Shown one piece after another: positions 47,804-56,651 of a DNA stretch of 64,000 nucleotides; within the stretch, counting starts at the first letter, position 1; each line of letters begins with the position of its first letter. The notes beneath the pieces are model-generated. The model was not told the origin of the DNA. It saw only the letters and a program-made list of their open reading frames with translations, and did no database searches. A program made the translations under genes and the position numbers. This DNA comes from Alkalihalobacillus sp. TS-13 (GTDB lineage Bacteria; Bacillota; Bacilli; Bacillales; Fictibacillaceae): the NCBI RefSeq assembly GCF_019720915.1, contig NZ_JAHKSI010000001.1, positions 2,170,001-2,234,000 on the forward strand, given 5' to 3'.

Positions 47804-47856
47804 CTCCACTTCAAAACAAGTGGAGAGTGAGATGAACTTCTTATGGTTCACGCTCC
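47804..47856. repeat. Hairpins before ytzB
   Basis: CTCCACTT / AAGTGGAG perfect stem (47804-47825), followed by a weaker GGAG...CTCC pairing to 47856. It may be a leader or terminator; no U run follows directly. Confidence 0.45.
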
Positions 47857-47974
47857 CTAGTTTTGTTTAATGAGGGGTGGGAATTGCGAACCCTCGACAT
47901 TTTAAATTCAATGGATAAAGTCTGTTATACTATAGAATAAATGATATCAACACAGTTGGAAAGGGGTATCTCTT

Positions 47975-48280
47975 TTGAAAACATCTACCATCCTCTACAC
48001 TTGTATCGGTTTTTTAGCCGGTGCCTTACTTACGAAACAATTAAGTTCACGTAAGATCACACCTGAAGCTGCACTGAACAAGGTCAAAAAGAATGTGCCT
48101 GCAAGAGTGAGCGGCTCCTGGATTTATACAACAAAGGAACCAGCAGATTTAAACGGTCTGTCCTATGACGTCTATAGAGGCGGATTCACACGCTCAACCT
48201 CATCTGGTGAAGAACATTTCCTTTTTACAGTAGATGCAGATACCGGTTCTGTACTTGAAGTCTCTAGTACAACTATATAA
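47975..48280 (+). CDS. ytzB: YtzB, small PepSY-like membrane protein
   Basis: 101 aa. One N-terminal helix (TILYTCIGFLAGALLT) and a PepSY-like C-terminal domain (EEHFLFTVDADTGSVLEV). TTG start after GGGG. Role unknown; PepSY domains can inhibit proteases. Confidence 0.85.
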   Translation: MKTSTILYTCIGFLAGALLTKQLSSRKITPEAALNKVKKNVPARVSGSWIYTTKEPADLNGLSYDVYRGGFTRSTSSGEEHFLFTVDADTGSVLEVSSTTI

Positions 48281-48310
48281 TTCACGACACAAACATATGA
48301 ATGACAATTA

Positions 48311-48348
48311 AAAGGGGCGACTCAAAAACGTGAGTCAGCCCCATTTTT
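48311..48348 (+). terminator. Bidirectional terminator between ytzB and the 186-aa ORF
   Basis: GGGGCGACTCA / TGAGTCAGCCCC stem with T runs on both strands. Confidence 0.85.
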
Positions 48349-48350
48349 CA

Positions 48351-48911
48351 TTAGTTGAATGTGTGCTTTTGTCCGTATAGATTGTTTCCAATCATGAAGC
48401 GAGAAGAAGAATACACCTGGTTACCCCATACGAACATCAAGTACGCTGGTACCAAGAGGATAAGTGCATGCAATGACATGACCCAGCCTAAGTTCATCTT
48501 CTTTCCAAGATGGTCGAATTGCTCTTTGTAATTCGTCAATGTGTCATTTTGGAAGGCACCGACTTCAGTAGCAGTCAACATCTTATCATTTGTTGCATCG
48601 TAGTAGACTGTTTCTTTACGGTCAAAAGTGAAGATATTATCACGTACGGTCTTGAATTCTGCAAGACCTGCATAAACCGTAATTGGACCTGAAGCTTCTT
48701 CTCCTTCTTCTGCTTTAGGAGTGACTTCGACCTTTGTAAGATTGGATAGCGGTTCAAGACTACCATCCTTGTAATCATAATATTCGTCTTTCATAAACTT
48801 TTTCGTAGCTTCTTTCATACCCTTTGGTGCGTCTTCGGCGGCAAGTACGCCTGCTCCACCAGAAACCAAAAGTGTTAAAGCCATCACAGCGGCTGTGAGT
48901 TGCTTAAACAT
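48351..48911 (-). CDS. Exported membrane protein of unknown function
   Basis: 186 aa. Signal peptide MFKQLTAAVMALTLLVSGGAGVLAAED, a hydrophilic middle of about 110 residues, and one membrane helix near the C-terminus (SLHALILLVPAYLMFVWG). ATG 48911 has GGGG ten bases upstream; an ATG three codons earlier is too near AGGAGG. I do not recognise the family. Topology suggests an extracellular domain anchored by the C-terminal helix. Confidence 0.7.
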   Translation of the reverse strand: MFKQLTAAVMALTLLVSGGAGVLAAEDAPKGMKEATKKFMKDEYYDYKDGSLEPLSNLTKVEVTPKAEEGEEASGPITVYAGLAEFKTVRDNIFTFDRKETVYYDATNDKMLTATEVGAFQNDTLTNYKEQFDHLGKKMNLGWVMSLHALILLVPAYLMFVWGNQVYSSSRFMIGNNLYGQKHTFN

Positions 48912-49069
48912 ATCTATCATTCCCCTCCTAAACGTCAAATGAGCCAATTAATATATTACACTATTATTACTCAGAAAATCTATGTTAATTGTAACAGGTT
49001 TCTGTAAAAAATGTGACGGTTTTCTCCATCCATTTTCTTACAAACTGCATAAATGTGACAAATTTATGA

Positions 49070-49912
49070 TCATTTATCACGGTGTACCTTTGCAATGATT
49101 TCACCTTGCTCATCGAACTTGACTGCACGGTAAATCGCATCGTGATAAAAAGTGAACCAAGCATCCTCTTCCATACCTTTACTGATCCATTCTTGCTTTT
49201 GACCGATTGAGGTCATTGGATAATCATCATACGCAAGAACCCATAGAGGATTTTTATGAGCATGGGTAGGCATCAAATCTGCCATGTGGAAAAGCTTGTC
49301 TTCCCCTTGTTCAAAATAAATGATCGAATGACCATCACTATGGCCGCCTGTATGGATCATATTGAGTCCTGGCAGAACCTCTACACGCTCCCGATACGTT
49401 TCCACCTGGTTCTCGATTCCCTTCCAGTTCATTTCCCAATATGTATTTTTTGAACGGATATTCGGCTTTCTCATTTCTTCCCACTCTGTTTCAGAAGTGT
49501 AGATCGTTGCATTTTTAAACGTGGAAACAAGCTTATCGCCATCCTTTTTCGTCAAACCACATGCATGATCGAAATGCATATGGGTCATCAAAACAAGATC
49601 GATATCATCCGTTGTAAGGTTGAAGTGAGCCAACTCATGATCAATATGTGATTCTTCATTCACACCATAATTTCTCTTCTGTTTATCTGTAAGCTTATTG
49701 TTCCCCATCCCGGATTCGATTAAAATGTTCTTCCCTTCATATTGAAAAAAGATCGGATCGGTTCGAAGTTCGATTTGATTTGTTTCGTTGACAGGATACT
49801 TTTTGCTCCATAACGGCTTAGGGACAACTCCAAACATTGCTCCGCCATCCATATGAGTTACTCCGCCATTCAGCCAGTGTAGTGTTACATCTCCAAATTG
49901 AAGCGTTTCCAT
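49070..49912 (-). CDS. ytnP: Metallo-beta-lactamase-fold lactonase YtnP
   Basis: 280 aa. HMHFDHACG is the dinuclear metal motif, with TGGHSDGHS and ADLMPTHAH further on. YtnP of Bacillus hydrolyses N-acylhomoserine lactones and related signals; that activity is inferred from family membership. Upstream of trmB in a divergent-free, same-strand order. Confidence 0.88.
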   Translation of the reverse strand: METLQFGDVTLHWLNGGVTHMDGGAMFGVVPKPLWSKKYPVNETNQIELRTDPIFFQYEGKNILIESGMGNNKLTDKQKRNYGVNEESHIDHELAHFNLTTDDIDLVLMTHMHFDHACGLTKKDGDKLVSTFKNATIYTSETEWEEMRKPNIRSKNTYWEMNWKGIENQVETYRERVEVLPGLNMIHTGGHSDGHSIIYFEQGEDKLFHMADLMPTHAHKNPLWVLAYDDYPMTSIGQKQEWISKGMEEDAWFTFYHDAIYRAVKFDEQGEIIAKVHRDK

Positions 49913-49987
49913 GTTTGTTCACTCCTTCTACTCTATCTAAAAATCATTGTAGCATATCAAGTGAGAAGAAGGCGCATTTTTGAATGC

Positions 49988-50632
49988 TTAATGCGTCCGG
50001 TATTCAGCTTCACAACGATAGATCCGATTGCCCATCGCCGAAAATTTCTCCTCATATTCTGTCATCACGTTTCCTATAAAATCACTCCGGTGCAAATCCA
50101 GACTGACGTTGTTCAGAATCAATCTGTATTTCGAAAAACTATGGAGGGAGTATTCAAAAAGCCCTTGATTATCCGTTTTGAAATGTATATCTCCACCAGG
50201 TATCAGCACTTCTTCATACGCTTTCAAAAAGGATTCATGGGTCAACCTGCGTTTTTCATGGCGATTTTTCGGCCACGGATCAGAAAAATTCAAATAGACC
50301 CGATGAACTTCTTCTTTATCAAAAAAATTGATGAGATGCATCGCATTTACATTGATCAGACGGGCATTTTTTTGCCCTGATTCACTAATTTTATCAATCG
50401 CAGAGACGATGATGCTTTTCTGTCTTTCAATTCCGATAAAGTTAGCATTTGGGTGCAATTTAGCCATTTCTGTAATGAATTGTCCTTTTCCTGTCCCTAC
50501 TTCAATGCAAATCGGATTGTCGTTTTCAAAAATTTCATGCCATTTACCCTTCCAGTTTTCTGGATTAGATACCACAACTTGTGGATTGTCATCTATTTTA
50601 TCTTGTGCCCATGGTTTATTTCTAAGACGCAT
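49988..50632 (-). CDS. trmB: tRNA (guanine-N7-)-methyltransferase
   Basis: 214 aa SAM-dependent enzyme making m7G46 in t[17 protein letters not shown] is the SAM site and [17 protein letters not shown] the catalytic motif. It is about 75 bases upstream of ytnP on the same strand. Confidence 0.95.
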   Translation of the reverse strand: MRLRNKPWAQDKIDDNPQVVVSNPENWKGKWHEIFENDNPICIEVGTGKGQFITEMAKLHPNANFIGIERQKSIIVSAIDKISESGQKNARLINVNAMHLINFFDKEEVHRVYLNFSDPWPKNRHEKRRLTHESFLKAYEEVLIPGGDIHFKTDNQGLFEYSLHSFSKYRLILNNVSLDLHRSDFIGNVMTEYEEKFSAMGNRIYRCEAEYRTH

Positions 50633-50760
50633 TCGTTCAAACCCTTTCTATTTACATAGTCCTCGGATATTTTACCATGAATGACAACTGAAAATGAACA
50701 TCGCTTGAATTTATTTTAGATTGTGATTTTTACAATTATATACTGCAGAAATTTTTTAAA

Positions 50761-51241
50761 GCGAAATTTGCGACACTCCTGCGGAAAAAAGCGAGCCAGG
50801 CGAGACCCCACAGCGAACTAAGGATCTTCGTCTATAATAATGAACTTCGACTAAATACCACCGTCCTATGGTGAACGTCGAAGTCAGTACATCCTGTACA
50901 AGTACGTCCTGTGGTGAACGTCGTAAGGAAAGCTTCTAAGAATTCTCATCGCAGACACGAAAATGATTTCATTTTTGTGTTGAGATCCTATGCAAGTGAG
51001 TGAGGAGGCTCGCGAAAGTGGGTTAATACAGGGAAGTGATGTCTAGCTCAGCGACCAGTCACTTGCATCACTTCAAACTTCCTGCGGCGGCAACACATTG
51101 ATTGACATCCTTATGAGTTAGCCCACGCAGAACCAAGTCTTTGTTTGGTTCGAGCCTCCTCGTCCGTTTTCCAGTGACCTACGTGCCTAACCGGGTCGCT
51201 TCCGCTTTTCGTTTGCCCGCGGAAAGGGAGTGAATTTCGAA
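50761..51241 (+). repeat. Dispersed repeat family 1, copy 11 (long)
   Basis: Left arm GCGAAATTTGCGACACTCCTGCGG; right arm CCCGCGGAAAGGGAGTGAATTTCG. It has the longest interior, with the CGACGTTCACC, CATCGCAGACACG, GATCACTTC and GAACCAAG modules. It also carries the GTACATCCTGTACAAGTACGTCC block shared with the copy at 43029. Bases 50633-50760 and 51242-51447 hold no gene. Confidence 0.9.
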
Positions 51242-51447
51242 GAAACAAATTTCACTTATAGTATACGGAGGAGTATGGGAGAGTATTTTGGAGTATTTAT
51301 TAACATAAAGGACCTGTTCTCGATCGAACTACTGACAGCGTATCACATCACGTTCTATACCAATTATAGCCATTAGGGTGGAAAACGCTTTCAAAGGTAA
51401 GATTGTAATTGTTAAAAAAAACACTATAGGAGTGGTTTAACAAATTC

Positions 51448-51618
51448 ATGATTATTCTCAAAAAGACCTTGACGAAAACAGCAGAAGTGACAGTACTAAC
51501 ATTGTTCAGTGGATTATTTGCGGGCTATGCCTTAGCAGTATATCCGTTCGAACGCATCGCTCAAAAGCAATCAATCCGTGCACAAAAAGTAAAAATCAAG
51601 TACGCTTCACAGTACTAA
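51448..51618 (+). CDS. Small membrane protein, unknown
   Basis: 56 aa: one membrane helix (VTVLTLFSGLFAGYALAVYPF) with a basic tail (KQSIRAQKVKIKYASQY). ATG 51448; AGGAG is 15 bases upstream, longer than usual, which lowers confidence. Followed by a terminator. I do not recognise it. Confidence 0.5.
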   Translation: MIILKKTLTKTAEVTVLTLFSGLFAGYALAVYPFERIAQKQSIRAQKVKIKYASQY

Positions 51619-51632
51619 AAGATAAATAAGGG

Positions 51633-51679
51633 AAGATCTTGTCGTGACCCAATTACCTGGTTCAAGGCAAGGTCTTTTT
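51633..51679 (+). terminator. Terminator after the 56-aa ORF
   Basis: AAGATCTTG / CAAGGTCTT stem with a long loop and TTTTT. Confidence 0.7.
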
Positions 51680-51856
51680 CATTTCATGCAGCAATAGACG
51701 TATGAAACCACATTCTCTATGGAATATTGACAATACTAAAACAATTTAATGGAAAAGATGAAAATAGTATATCGAGCAAGTACAATTAAAGAAATGAGTC
51801 TGTTTGGAAGCTCCATCCAAGTTTCCAAAATCAACAATAAAAAGGTGAGGGATTTC

Positions 51857-51943
51857 ATGCAAGACTTTTTGATTTTCTGGGCTCCACCAATTGTCTTGAT
51901 CATTGCAATTGTCGGTCTTTTCATCTGGGGTGCTAAAAAATAA
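51857..51943 (+). CDS. Very small membrane peptide
   Basis: 28 aa, almost all one helix (FLIFWAPPIVLIIAIVGLFIWG) with a lysine end. AAAGGTGAGG is about seven bases upstream of the ATG. Function unknown. Lies 63 bases before ytzH. Confidence 0.55.
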   Translation: MQDFLIFWAPPIVLIIAIVGLFIWGAKK

Positions 51944-52006
51944 TCGGATAAAGAAACCATATTGACGTATCCTAAGTGCAAAATGACGTGAAAGGATGCG
52001 TGATCA

Positions 52007-52282
52007 ATGCCGTTACAAGTTAGCGATCAACTATCATTGCTTGCGGATATTATAAGAAGCCACCAATTGGACCAATGTGGGTCAACTTCAGAGTGTCAAC
52101 AGTTGGAACGTCTAACGAATTCTCTCCTCCAAAACCCACAAACACCGCTTGAACTTCGAGAGACCTTGATGGCAATCCAAACATACAGTCAAAACGGTGG
52201 ACAGTCTCCATCACTGGATCAGCATATTATCCAATCAAATGGTGATCTGAACCAATGGATGAATGTAATCGATAATATGTAA
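52007..52282 (+). CDS. ytzH: YtzH-like protein
   Basis: 91 aa, helical and Gln/Leu rich, with no membrane segment. Matches Bacillus YtzH in length and position beside ytmP. GGATGCGTGATCA before the ATG. Function unknown. Confidence 0.8.
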   Translation: MPLQVSDQLSLLADIIRSHQLDQCGSTSECQQLERLTNSLLQNPQTPLELRETLMAIQTYSQNGGQSPSLDQHIIQSNGDLNQWMNVIDNM

Positions 52283-52326
52283 GGGTAATTTAAATTATTG
52301 TATTGTGTAAAATCAGTAGTAACCGA

Positions 52327-52393
52327 GGGCTCCTCCTCGTTGCCAGATTTCAACTAGCTCGCTTTTCCCGCTGGAGTGCCGCAATTTCGCTTA
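52327..52393 (-). repeat. Dispersed repeat family 1, copy 12 (fragment)
   Basis: Keeps GGGCTCCTCCTCG and the right half GCTCGCTTTTCCCGCTGGAGTGCCGCAATTTCGC; the other arm is missing. About 70 bp. Confidence 0.7.
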
Positions 52394-52433
52394 TAAATCC
52401 ATTACTCTGAGCCATACTTGACCGAATTCTCCA

Positions 52434-52475
52434 TAAAAAAGGAGCTGACACAATAGAAAAGTGTCAGCCCATTTT
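52434..52475. terminator. Bidirectional terminator between ytzH and ytmP
   Basis: GCTGACAC / GTGTCAGC stem with T runs on both strands. Confidence 0.85.
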
Positions 52476-52482
52476 TATATTA

Positions 52483-53295
52483 TCAATGATAAATTTGTTT
52501 ATCCAATTGAACGAGGTAATTCATCCAATATTTTGCTTGTTCTTCCTGTCCGCGTTCACAATGCCAGTAAATCGACTCGATTGTTTGGGCTACGATATAC
52601 CAGTGCATTCTTATTTTTAACGAACGTGTCAATGGGATGCCATAGGAACGCAGCCATTGATCCCATTCTTCATCAGGAACATACCAATAAAGCAGCATAG
52701 CAAGATCCAACGCCGGGTCAGCAATCATCGCGCCATCCCAGTCAATCAGAAACAATCTATTCTGATCTGAAATAAGCCAATTATTATGGTTCACATCACC
52801 ATGACAAACAACAAATTGGTCCGTTTGGACTTCACCGATATGAGTTGATAAATAATCCAAATAAGGTTCTATTTCTTTCTGATATTGATTGTTTTGTTGT
52901 GTCCGATGGAATAGTTCCTCTAATACAGCTTCAGGCGTCAAGGGTTGTTTTCCTATCCTGCGTAACATTGAAAGCAATTCTTGTGAACGATGAATTTTGG
53001 AAAGCAGTTTCGCAACTAACTGTTGGTTCATCTCTGCAGCTTTAAGCTCTCTACCGTTCAACCAGTGTTGAGCAGTTATGACGTCCCCATTTTCCAACCG
53101 CTTTGTCCATAAAAGCTTCGGAACGATCCCCTCTGCCGATAATACAGCAAGGAATGGTGACGAGTTTCTTTTCAAGAAGATTTTCTCTTCTCCATATTGT
53201 GCGATATAGGCTTCACCGGTTGCACCACCCGCAGGCTTGACCTGCCAGCCGCTTCCTAATATGTGTTTCAATACGTTCACCTTCGATTTCATCAT
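52483..53295 (-). CDS. ytmP: YtmP, aminoglycoside-phosphotransferase-fold kinase
   Basis: 270 aa. VVCHGDVNHNNW is the catalytic loop and FLIDWDGAMIADP the metal-binding Asp motif. The small-molecule substrate is unknown (choline/aminoglycoside-kinase-like fold). Last gene of a minus-strand run starting at thpR. Confidence 0.9.
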   Translation of the reverse strand: MMKSKVNVLKHILGSGWQVKPAGGATGEAYIAQYGEEKIFLKRNSSPFLAVLSAEGIVPKLLWTKRLENGDVITAQHWLNGRELKAAEMNQQLVAKLLSKIHRSQELLSMLRRIGKQPLTPEAVLEELFHRTQQNNQYQKEIEPYLDYLSTHIGEVQTDQFVVCHGDVNHNNWLISDQNRLFLIDWDGAMIADPALDLAMLLYWYVPDEEWDQWLRSYGIPLTRSLKIRMHWYIVAQTIESIYWHCERGQEEQAKYWMNYLVQLDKQIYH

Positions 53296-53313
53296 TCTAT
53301 CTTTATTATCGGC

Positions 53314-53592
53314 TTAGACAATCCATTTCAAATACTCAAACACGATAAATCTGTACAGATATAATATTTTAACATATAAATGCCTGTTCAAAAAGTCGCT
53401 ATTTAGAAACAAGTAGTACAAGGCACGACGGTTTTGAGGACCGGAAGCGTATGGTCTCAATACGTTAGGATCAGAAAAACCAAGTAACGAAGTAATACGC
53501 CGTTTATCAAGAGATGACATTTTGAATTCCCTAATAAATGCCTGTTCCAAAAAGTCGAAATCACTACCTGCTAACCAATACCCGATTATCAA
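53314..53592 (-). CDS. Doubtful ORF following ytlR
   Basis: 92 codons opening with a TTG immediately after the ytlR stop. Contains SLDKRRITSLLGFSDPNVLRPYASGPQNRRALYYLFLNSDFLNR. The frame spans a pair of 23-bp direct repeats (53376 and 53534). No clean binding site of its own and no family recognised. It could be a remnant of a mobile or repeated element rather than a functional gene. Confidence 0.35.
   Translation of the reverse strand: MIIGYWLAGSDFDFLEQAFIREFKMSSLDKRRITSLLGFSDPNVLRPYASGPQNRRALYYLFLNSDFLNRHLYVKILYLYRFIVFEYLKWIV
53376..53557. repeat. Direct repeats flanking a 135-bp segment
   Basis: ATAAATGCCTGTTCAAAAAGTCG at 53376-53398 and nearly the same (one extra C) at 53534-53557, same orientation. 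The enclosed stretch contains no other inverted repeat that I can see. Confidence 0.75.
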
Positions 53593-54525
53593 TCACTTAA
53601 CCATTAACCGTCTTGGGTGGACTCTGATCTTGATTGGTGTGGAACCGATAAGTTCCCCATCAGCATGCATCGTTAATGGAACACTTGATTCTACGTCCAT
53701 TTCTTTCCCTTTCAGCAACGTGACTTCTTTTAATTTCGTATGTAAACCCAGGAAAACGGTACCGAATAAAAAGAAAAGCTTTTTCCTGGATAGGTTATGG
53801 ACGATGCAGATATTCAATAGACCATCATCCGGTCTTGCATCTGGACATATCTTCATTCCACCGCCATAGTATTGGATATTAGTCGTTGCGACGAGCCATA
53901 CATTACTAAAATCATGTTCTAATCCGTCTACTTTTATTTTCAAATGGGACGGTTCGTATTTCATCGTTAATTTTAAAACTGTGATTATGTATGATAAAGA
54001 CCCAAGTCCAACTTTATTCAAGATCCCCTTATATTTCGATTCGTTTGTCCGTTTTGCCACTTCCCCATCAAAACCGATACCAATCGAACTGGTAAACAAG
54101 TTGGCTTTGTGTTTCCGATTGCCAAGGCGATACTCTCCTAAATCATATCGTCTGATTCTCGCTTTTTTTGAAGTGATATGTATAAGTGCTTGAATCGTAT
54201 TTCTTGGTATTTTGAAGCCTCTAGCAAAATCGTTACCCGATCCTGCTGAGATGAAAGAAACCGGTATTTCAGGATACTGACTCAACCCGTTGATGACCTC
54301 ATGCATCGTTCCATCTCCCCCAACTGTTACGATCCCTTTCAAGTGTTCATGATGAATATGGGACATTTGTTGAGCGATATCTTTTCCATGGCCCACCCTT
54401 TGTGTAAAGAAACTTCGATAGGGAATGTTCTGCTTTTGCAATTCCCGCTTTACTTTTTTCCAAACCTTTTCCCCTTTGCCGTTTCCAGCCTTGGGATTGA
54501 TGATGAATATATAGAACTTTTGCAT
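53593..54525 (-). CDS. ytlR: Diacylglycerol/lipid kinase family protein YtlR
   Basis: 310 aa. IINPKAGNGKGEKVW, VTVGGDGTMHEVING and SAGSGNDFARG are the DAGK catalytic-domain motifs; the C-terminal beta-sandwich ends at ADGELIGSTPIKIRVHPRRLMVK. It is a YegS/BmrU-type soluble lipid kinase; lipid substrate not shown by sequence. Upstream of ytmP. Confidence 0.92.
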   Translation of the reverse strand: MQKFYIFIINPKAGNGKGEKVWKKVKRELQKQNIPYRSFFTQRVGHGKDIAQQMSHIHHEHLKGIVTVGGDGTMHEVINGLSQYPEIPVSFISAGSGNDFARGFKIPRNTIQALIHITSKKARIRRYDLGEYRLGNRKHKANLFTSSIGIGFDGEVAKRTNESKYKGILNKVGLGSLSYIITVLKLTMKYEPSHLKIKVDGLEHDFSNVWLVATTNIQYYGGGMKICPDARPDDGLLNICIVHNLSRKKLFFLFGTVFLGLHTKLKEVTLLKGKEMDVESSVPLTMHADGELIGSTPIKIRVHPRRLMVK

Positions 54526-54663
54526 TTGCAGCCACTCTCTTCCAATGGTCTTATTCTTTTTTCAACAAAATGTCCTAATTTCCCTTTTTATGTGCAAAAA
54601 AATGTCAATTTAACACGATTTATAAGGACGCTGTACCATCTAGCTTTTCAATACACCCATCCG

Positions 54664-55578
54664 TCATTCGGAGTTTTTCAGATCCCCTTGTTTCTCATCC
54701 GACTCCCATTCTGGTCGGGAAAAAGCTGTGGTTACACATTGCTCTAAAATCATTTTAGCAGCTTTCAGTTGCTTGAATTTAAGTGGACTCGGCTGCTTTT
54801 TCAACCTATTTTTCCAATTATCGAAATTGGTCTGATCGATCACTCGGATATATGAAGGGATGTTTGTTCTGTTAACATAGGCATTATACGTAAGGATGAC
54901 ATATGTAAGATTCATTTCAGTCGATTCTGTATCGATGACCGACTCTATGAAATAGTTCATTCTTTGGACAGCAGAGGTAGGATTGATCACCTTACGCTCG
55001 TCCCCGTCTTTCTCACATTTCCAAAAACGGTCTTTAGACGCATGAACAACTTCCCCATTGCTAGTTTCTAACATGACAATGGCATGGATTGAATCAGGTC
55101 CCAATAAGAGGACATCCAATTGTGTTTGTGCTTTTTTAACTTGAATAACCGGTTTATAAAGAACCAGGTAGTTATCGGGCACTTCTTTTAAAAGGAACCG
55201 GAGGAACCTGTCTTTTTTGAGCGATACACTGATTCTTGAGGTTTCTCTGATCGTTGAACTCGCCCATTTCAGCTGGAATTGAAACAGTTCTTCCCGAAAG
55301 TCTTCTTTTAATTCGGAAAAAGTACGATCATCCCGATTGACGCTTCCTTCATCAATCACTTCAATTTCGGTTTCTCTCCGTTTTCGTTTCCACCACTTTT
55401 TTCCGTCAGATTGGTTTTCCACTGCATGCTGTAATTCAACTGTCTCCTGGGCATTCTCCCAATTCGTTTTTACGCGATGCCACCGATCACGTTTCAACCT
55501 GGTATATTGTCCTGTATATCGAAATACGTCTTGTTCATATCTTGAAATACAATCTTCTAACTTGATCAAATGTGCCAA
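54664..55578 (-). CDS. ytlQ: YtlQ-like NERD-related protein
   Basis: 304 aa. The middle (QTQLDVLLLGPDSIHAIVMLETSNGEVV) resembles a NERD/restriction-endonuclease-like core in which the usual E-x-K is replaced (LETSNG), so it may lack nuclease activity. The N-terminal half is charged and helical with KKWWKRKRRE. Position between lrgB and ytlR fits B. subtilis ytlQ. Function unknown. Confidence 0.65.
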   Translation of the reverse strand: MAHLIKLEDCISRYEQDVFRYTGQYTRLKRDRWHRVKTNWENAQETVELQHAVENQSDGKKWWKRKRRETEIEVIDEGSVNRDDRTFSELKEDFREELFQFQLKWASSTIRETSRISVSLKKDRFLRFLLKEVPDNYLVLYKPVIQVKKAQTQLDVLLLGPDSIHAIVMLETSNGEVVHASKDRFWKCEKDGDERKVINPTSAVQRMNYFIESVIDTESTEMNLTYVILTYNAYVNRTNIPSYIRVIDQTNFDNWKNRLKKQPSPLKFKQLKAAKMILEQCVTTAFSRPEWESDEKQGDLKNSE

Positions 55579-55594
55579 TCTTGTTCACCTGCCT

Positions 55595-56281
55595 TTAAAT
55601 CCATAAAGCTACAATCGGAATGAGAATGGAGGCGACCAAAGCTGAAATCGTCATCGCCACTGAGCTTATCGCTGCCGCTTGACTGCCATATTCGAGTGCT
55701 TTCGAAGTTCCGATGGCATGGGAAGCTGCTCCCAGTCCCAATCCTTTCGATATATCATTTTTTATATTGAACCATTTGAACAAATACGGGGCGAGGATCA
55801 CACCTCCAACACCAGCAACCATAACGAACACGATAACAATAGAAGGCATTCCCCCGGACACTCTCGTGATCTCCATTGCTACAGGTGTCGTAACCGATTT
55901 AGGTAAAAGAGACAAAATGACGTTTAGCGATGTGCCGATCATCTGCGCAAAAAACAATCCGGAAAAGATACCAACACAAACACCAGTAACAATACTTATA
56001 AGAAGTGGAAAAGTATGGCGCTTCAACAATCCACGATTTATATACAAAGGATAAGCTAGAGCTACAACTGCAGGCCCTAACAATGTGTCTATCCACTCGG
56101 TCCCGACCATATATCGATCGTAAGAAAAATCAAATAGTATTAAAAAAACAATGATCAATATTGTAGCTGTCAAAATCGGAACCAGGAAAGGGTGTCTCCA
56201 TCTTTTATAAATCACAAGCCCTAATACATACGATCCGATTGTCAGTACTATAAATGCGATGTCTATCATGCTATGTTTCAT
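55595..56281 (-). CDS. lrgB: LrgB/CidB-family protein
   Basis: 228 aa with about seven membrane helices. LPKSVTTPVAMEITR and SHAIGTSKALEYG are family signatures. LrgAB pairs affect murein hydrolase export and, in some bacteria, pyruvate transport. Overlaps the upstream lrgA-like gene by 11 bases. Confidence 0.9.
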   Translation of the reverse strand: MKHSMIDIAFIVLTIGSYVLGLVIYKRWRHPFLVPILTATILIIVFLILFDFSYDRYMVGTEWIDTLLGPAVVALAYPLYINRGLLKRHTFPLLISIVTGVCVGIFSGLFFAQMIGTSLNVILSLLPKSVTTPVAMEITRVSGGMPSIVIVFVMVAGVGGVILAPYLFKWFNIKNDISKGLGLGAASHAIGTSKALEYGSQAAAISSVAMTISALVASILIPIVALWI

Positions 56282-56651
56282 TCGAACCCTTCTTTAGTCC
56301 CTTTGACATGAATAGATCCAACATTTTACTAGAGATAACGATCACTAGAACCGTGCTGGCAAGCACAGCAGGAATGAGCAGCAACCCTTTTCCTTTGAAA
56401 ACATACCCGAACTGCATCACACCAACAGTCACAGGGATAAAGAATAGGGTGAGATGTGCAAGCATGAATCGGCTCCCCTGTTGTATCCATTTTAAAGGAA
56501 AAATCTTTGTGACAAGCAGAAGGAATAGGAGAAGCATTCCGATAATACTGCCTGGAATCATAAGATCGAGGACACTCTGAATCCATATGCCTGCTAAGTA
56601 CAAACCATAAAGTACAAAAACTTGCAAGATAATGAGCAGAGCTTTCATCAT
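56271..56651 (-). CDS. lrgA: LrgA/CidA-family holin-like protein
   Basis: 126 aa with four membrane helices; DLMIPGSIIGMLLLFLLL and FIPVTVGVMQF are family motifs. Coupled to thpR (four-base overlap) and lrgB (11-base overlap), so all three are one operon. Confidence 0.9.
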   Translation of the reverse strand: MMKALLIILQVFVLYGLYLAGIWIQSVLDLMIPGSIIGMLLLFLLLVTKIFPLKWIQQGSRFMLAHLTLFFIPVTVGVMQFGYVFKGKGLLLIPAVLASTVLVIVISSKMLDLFMSKGLKKGSNET

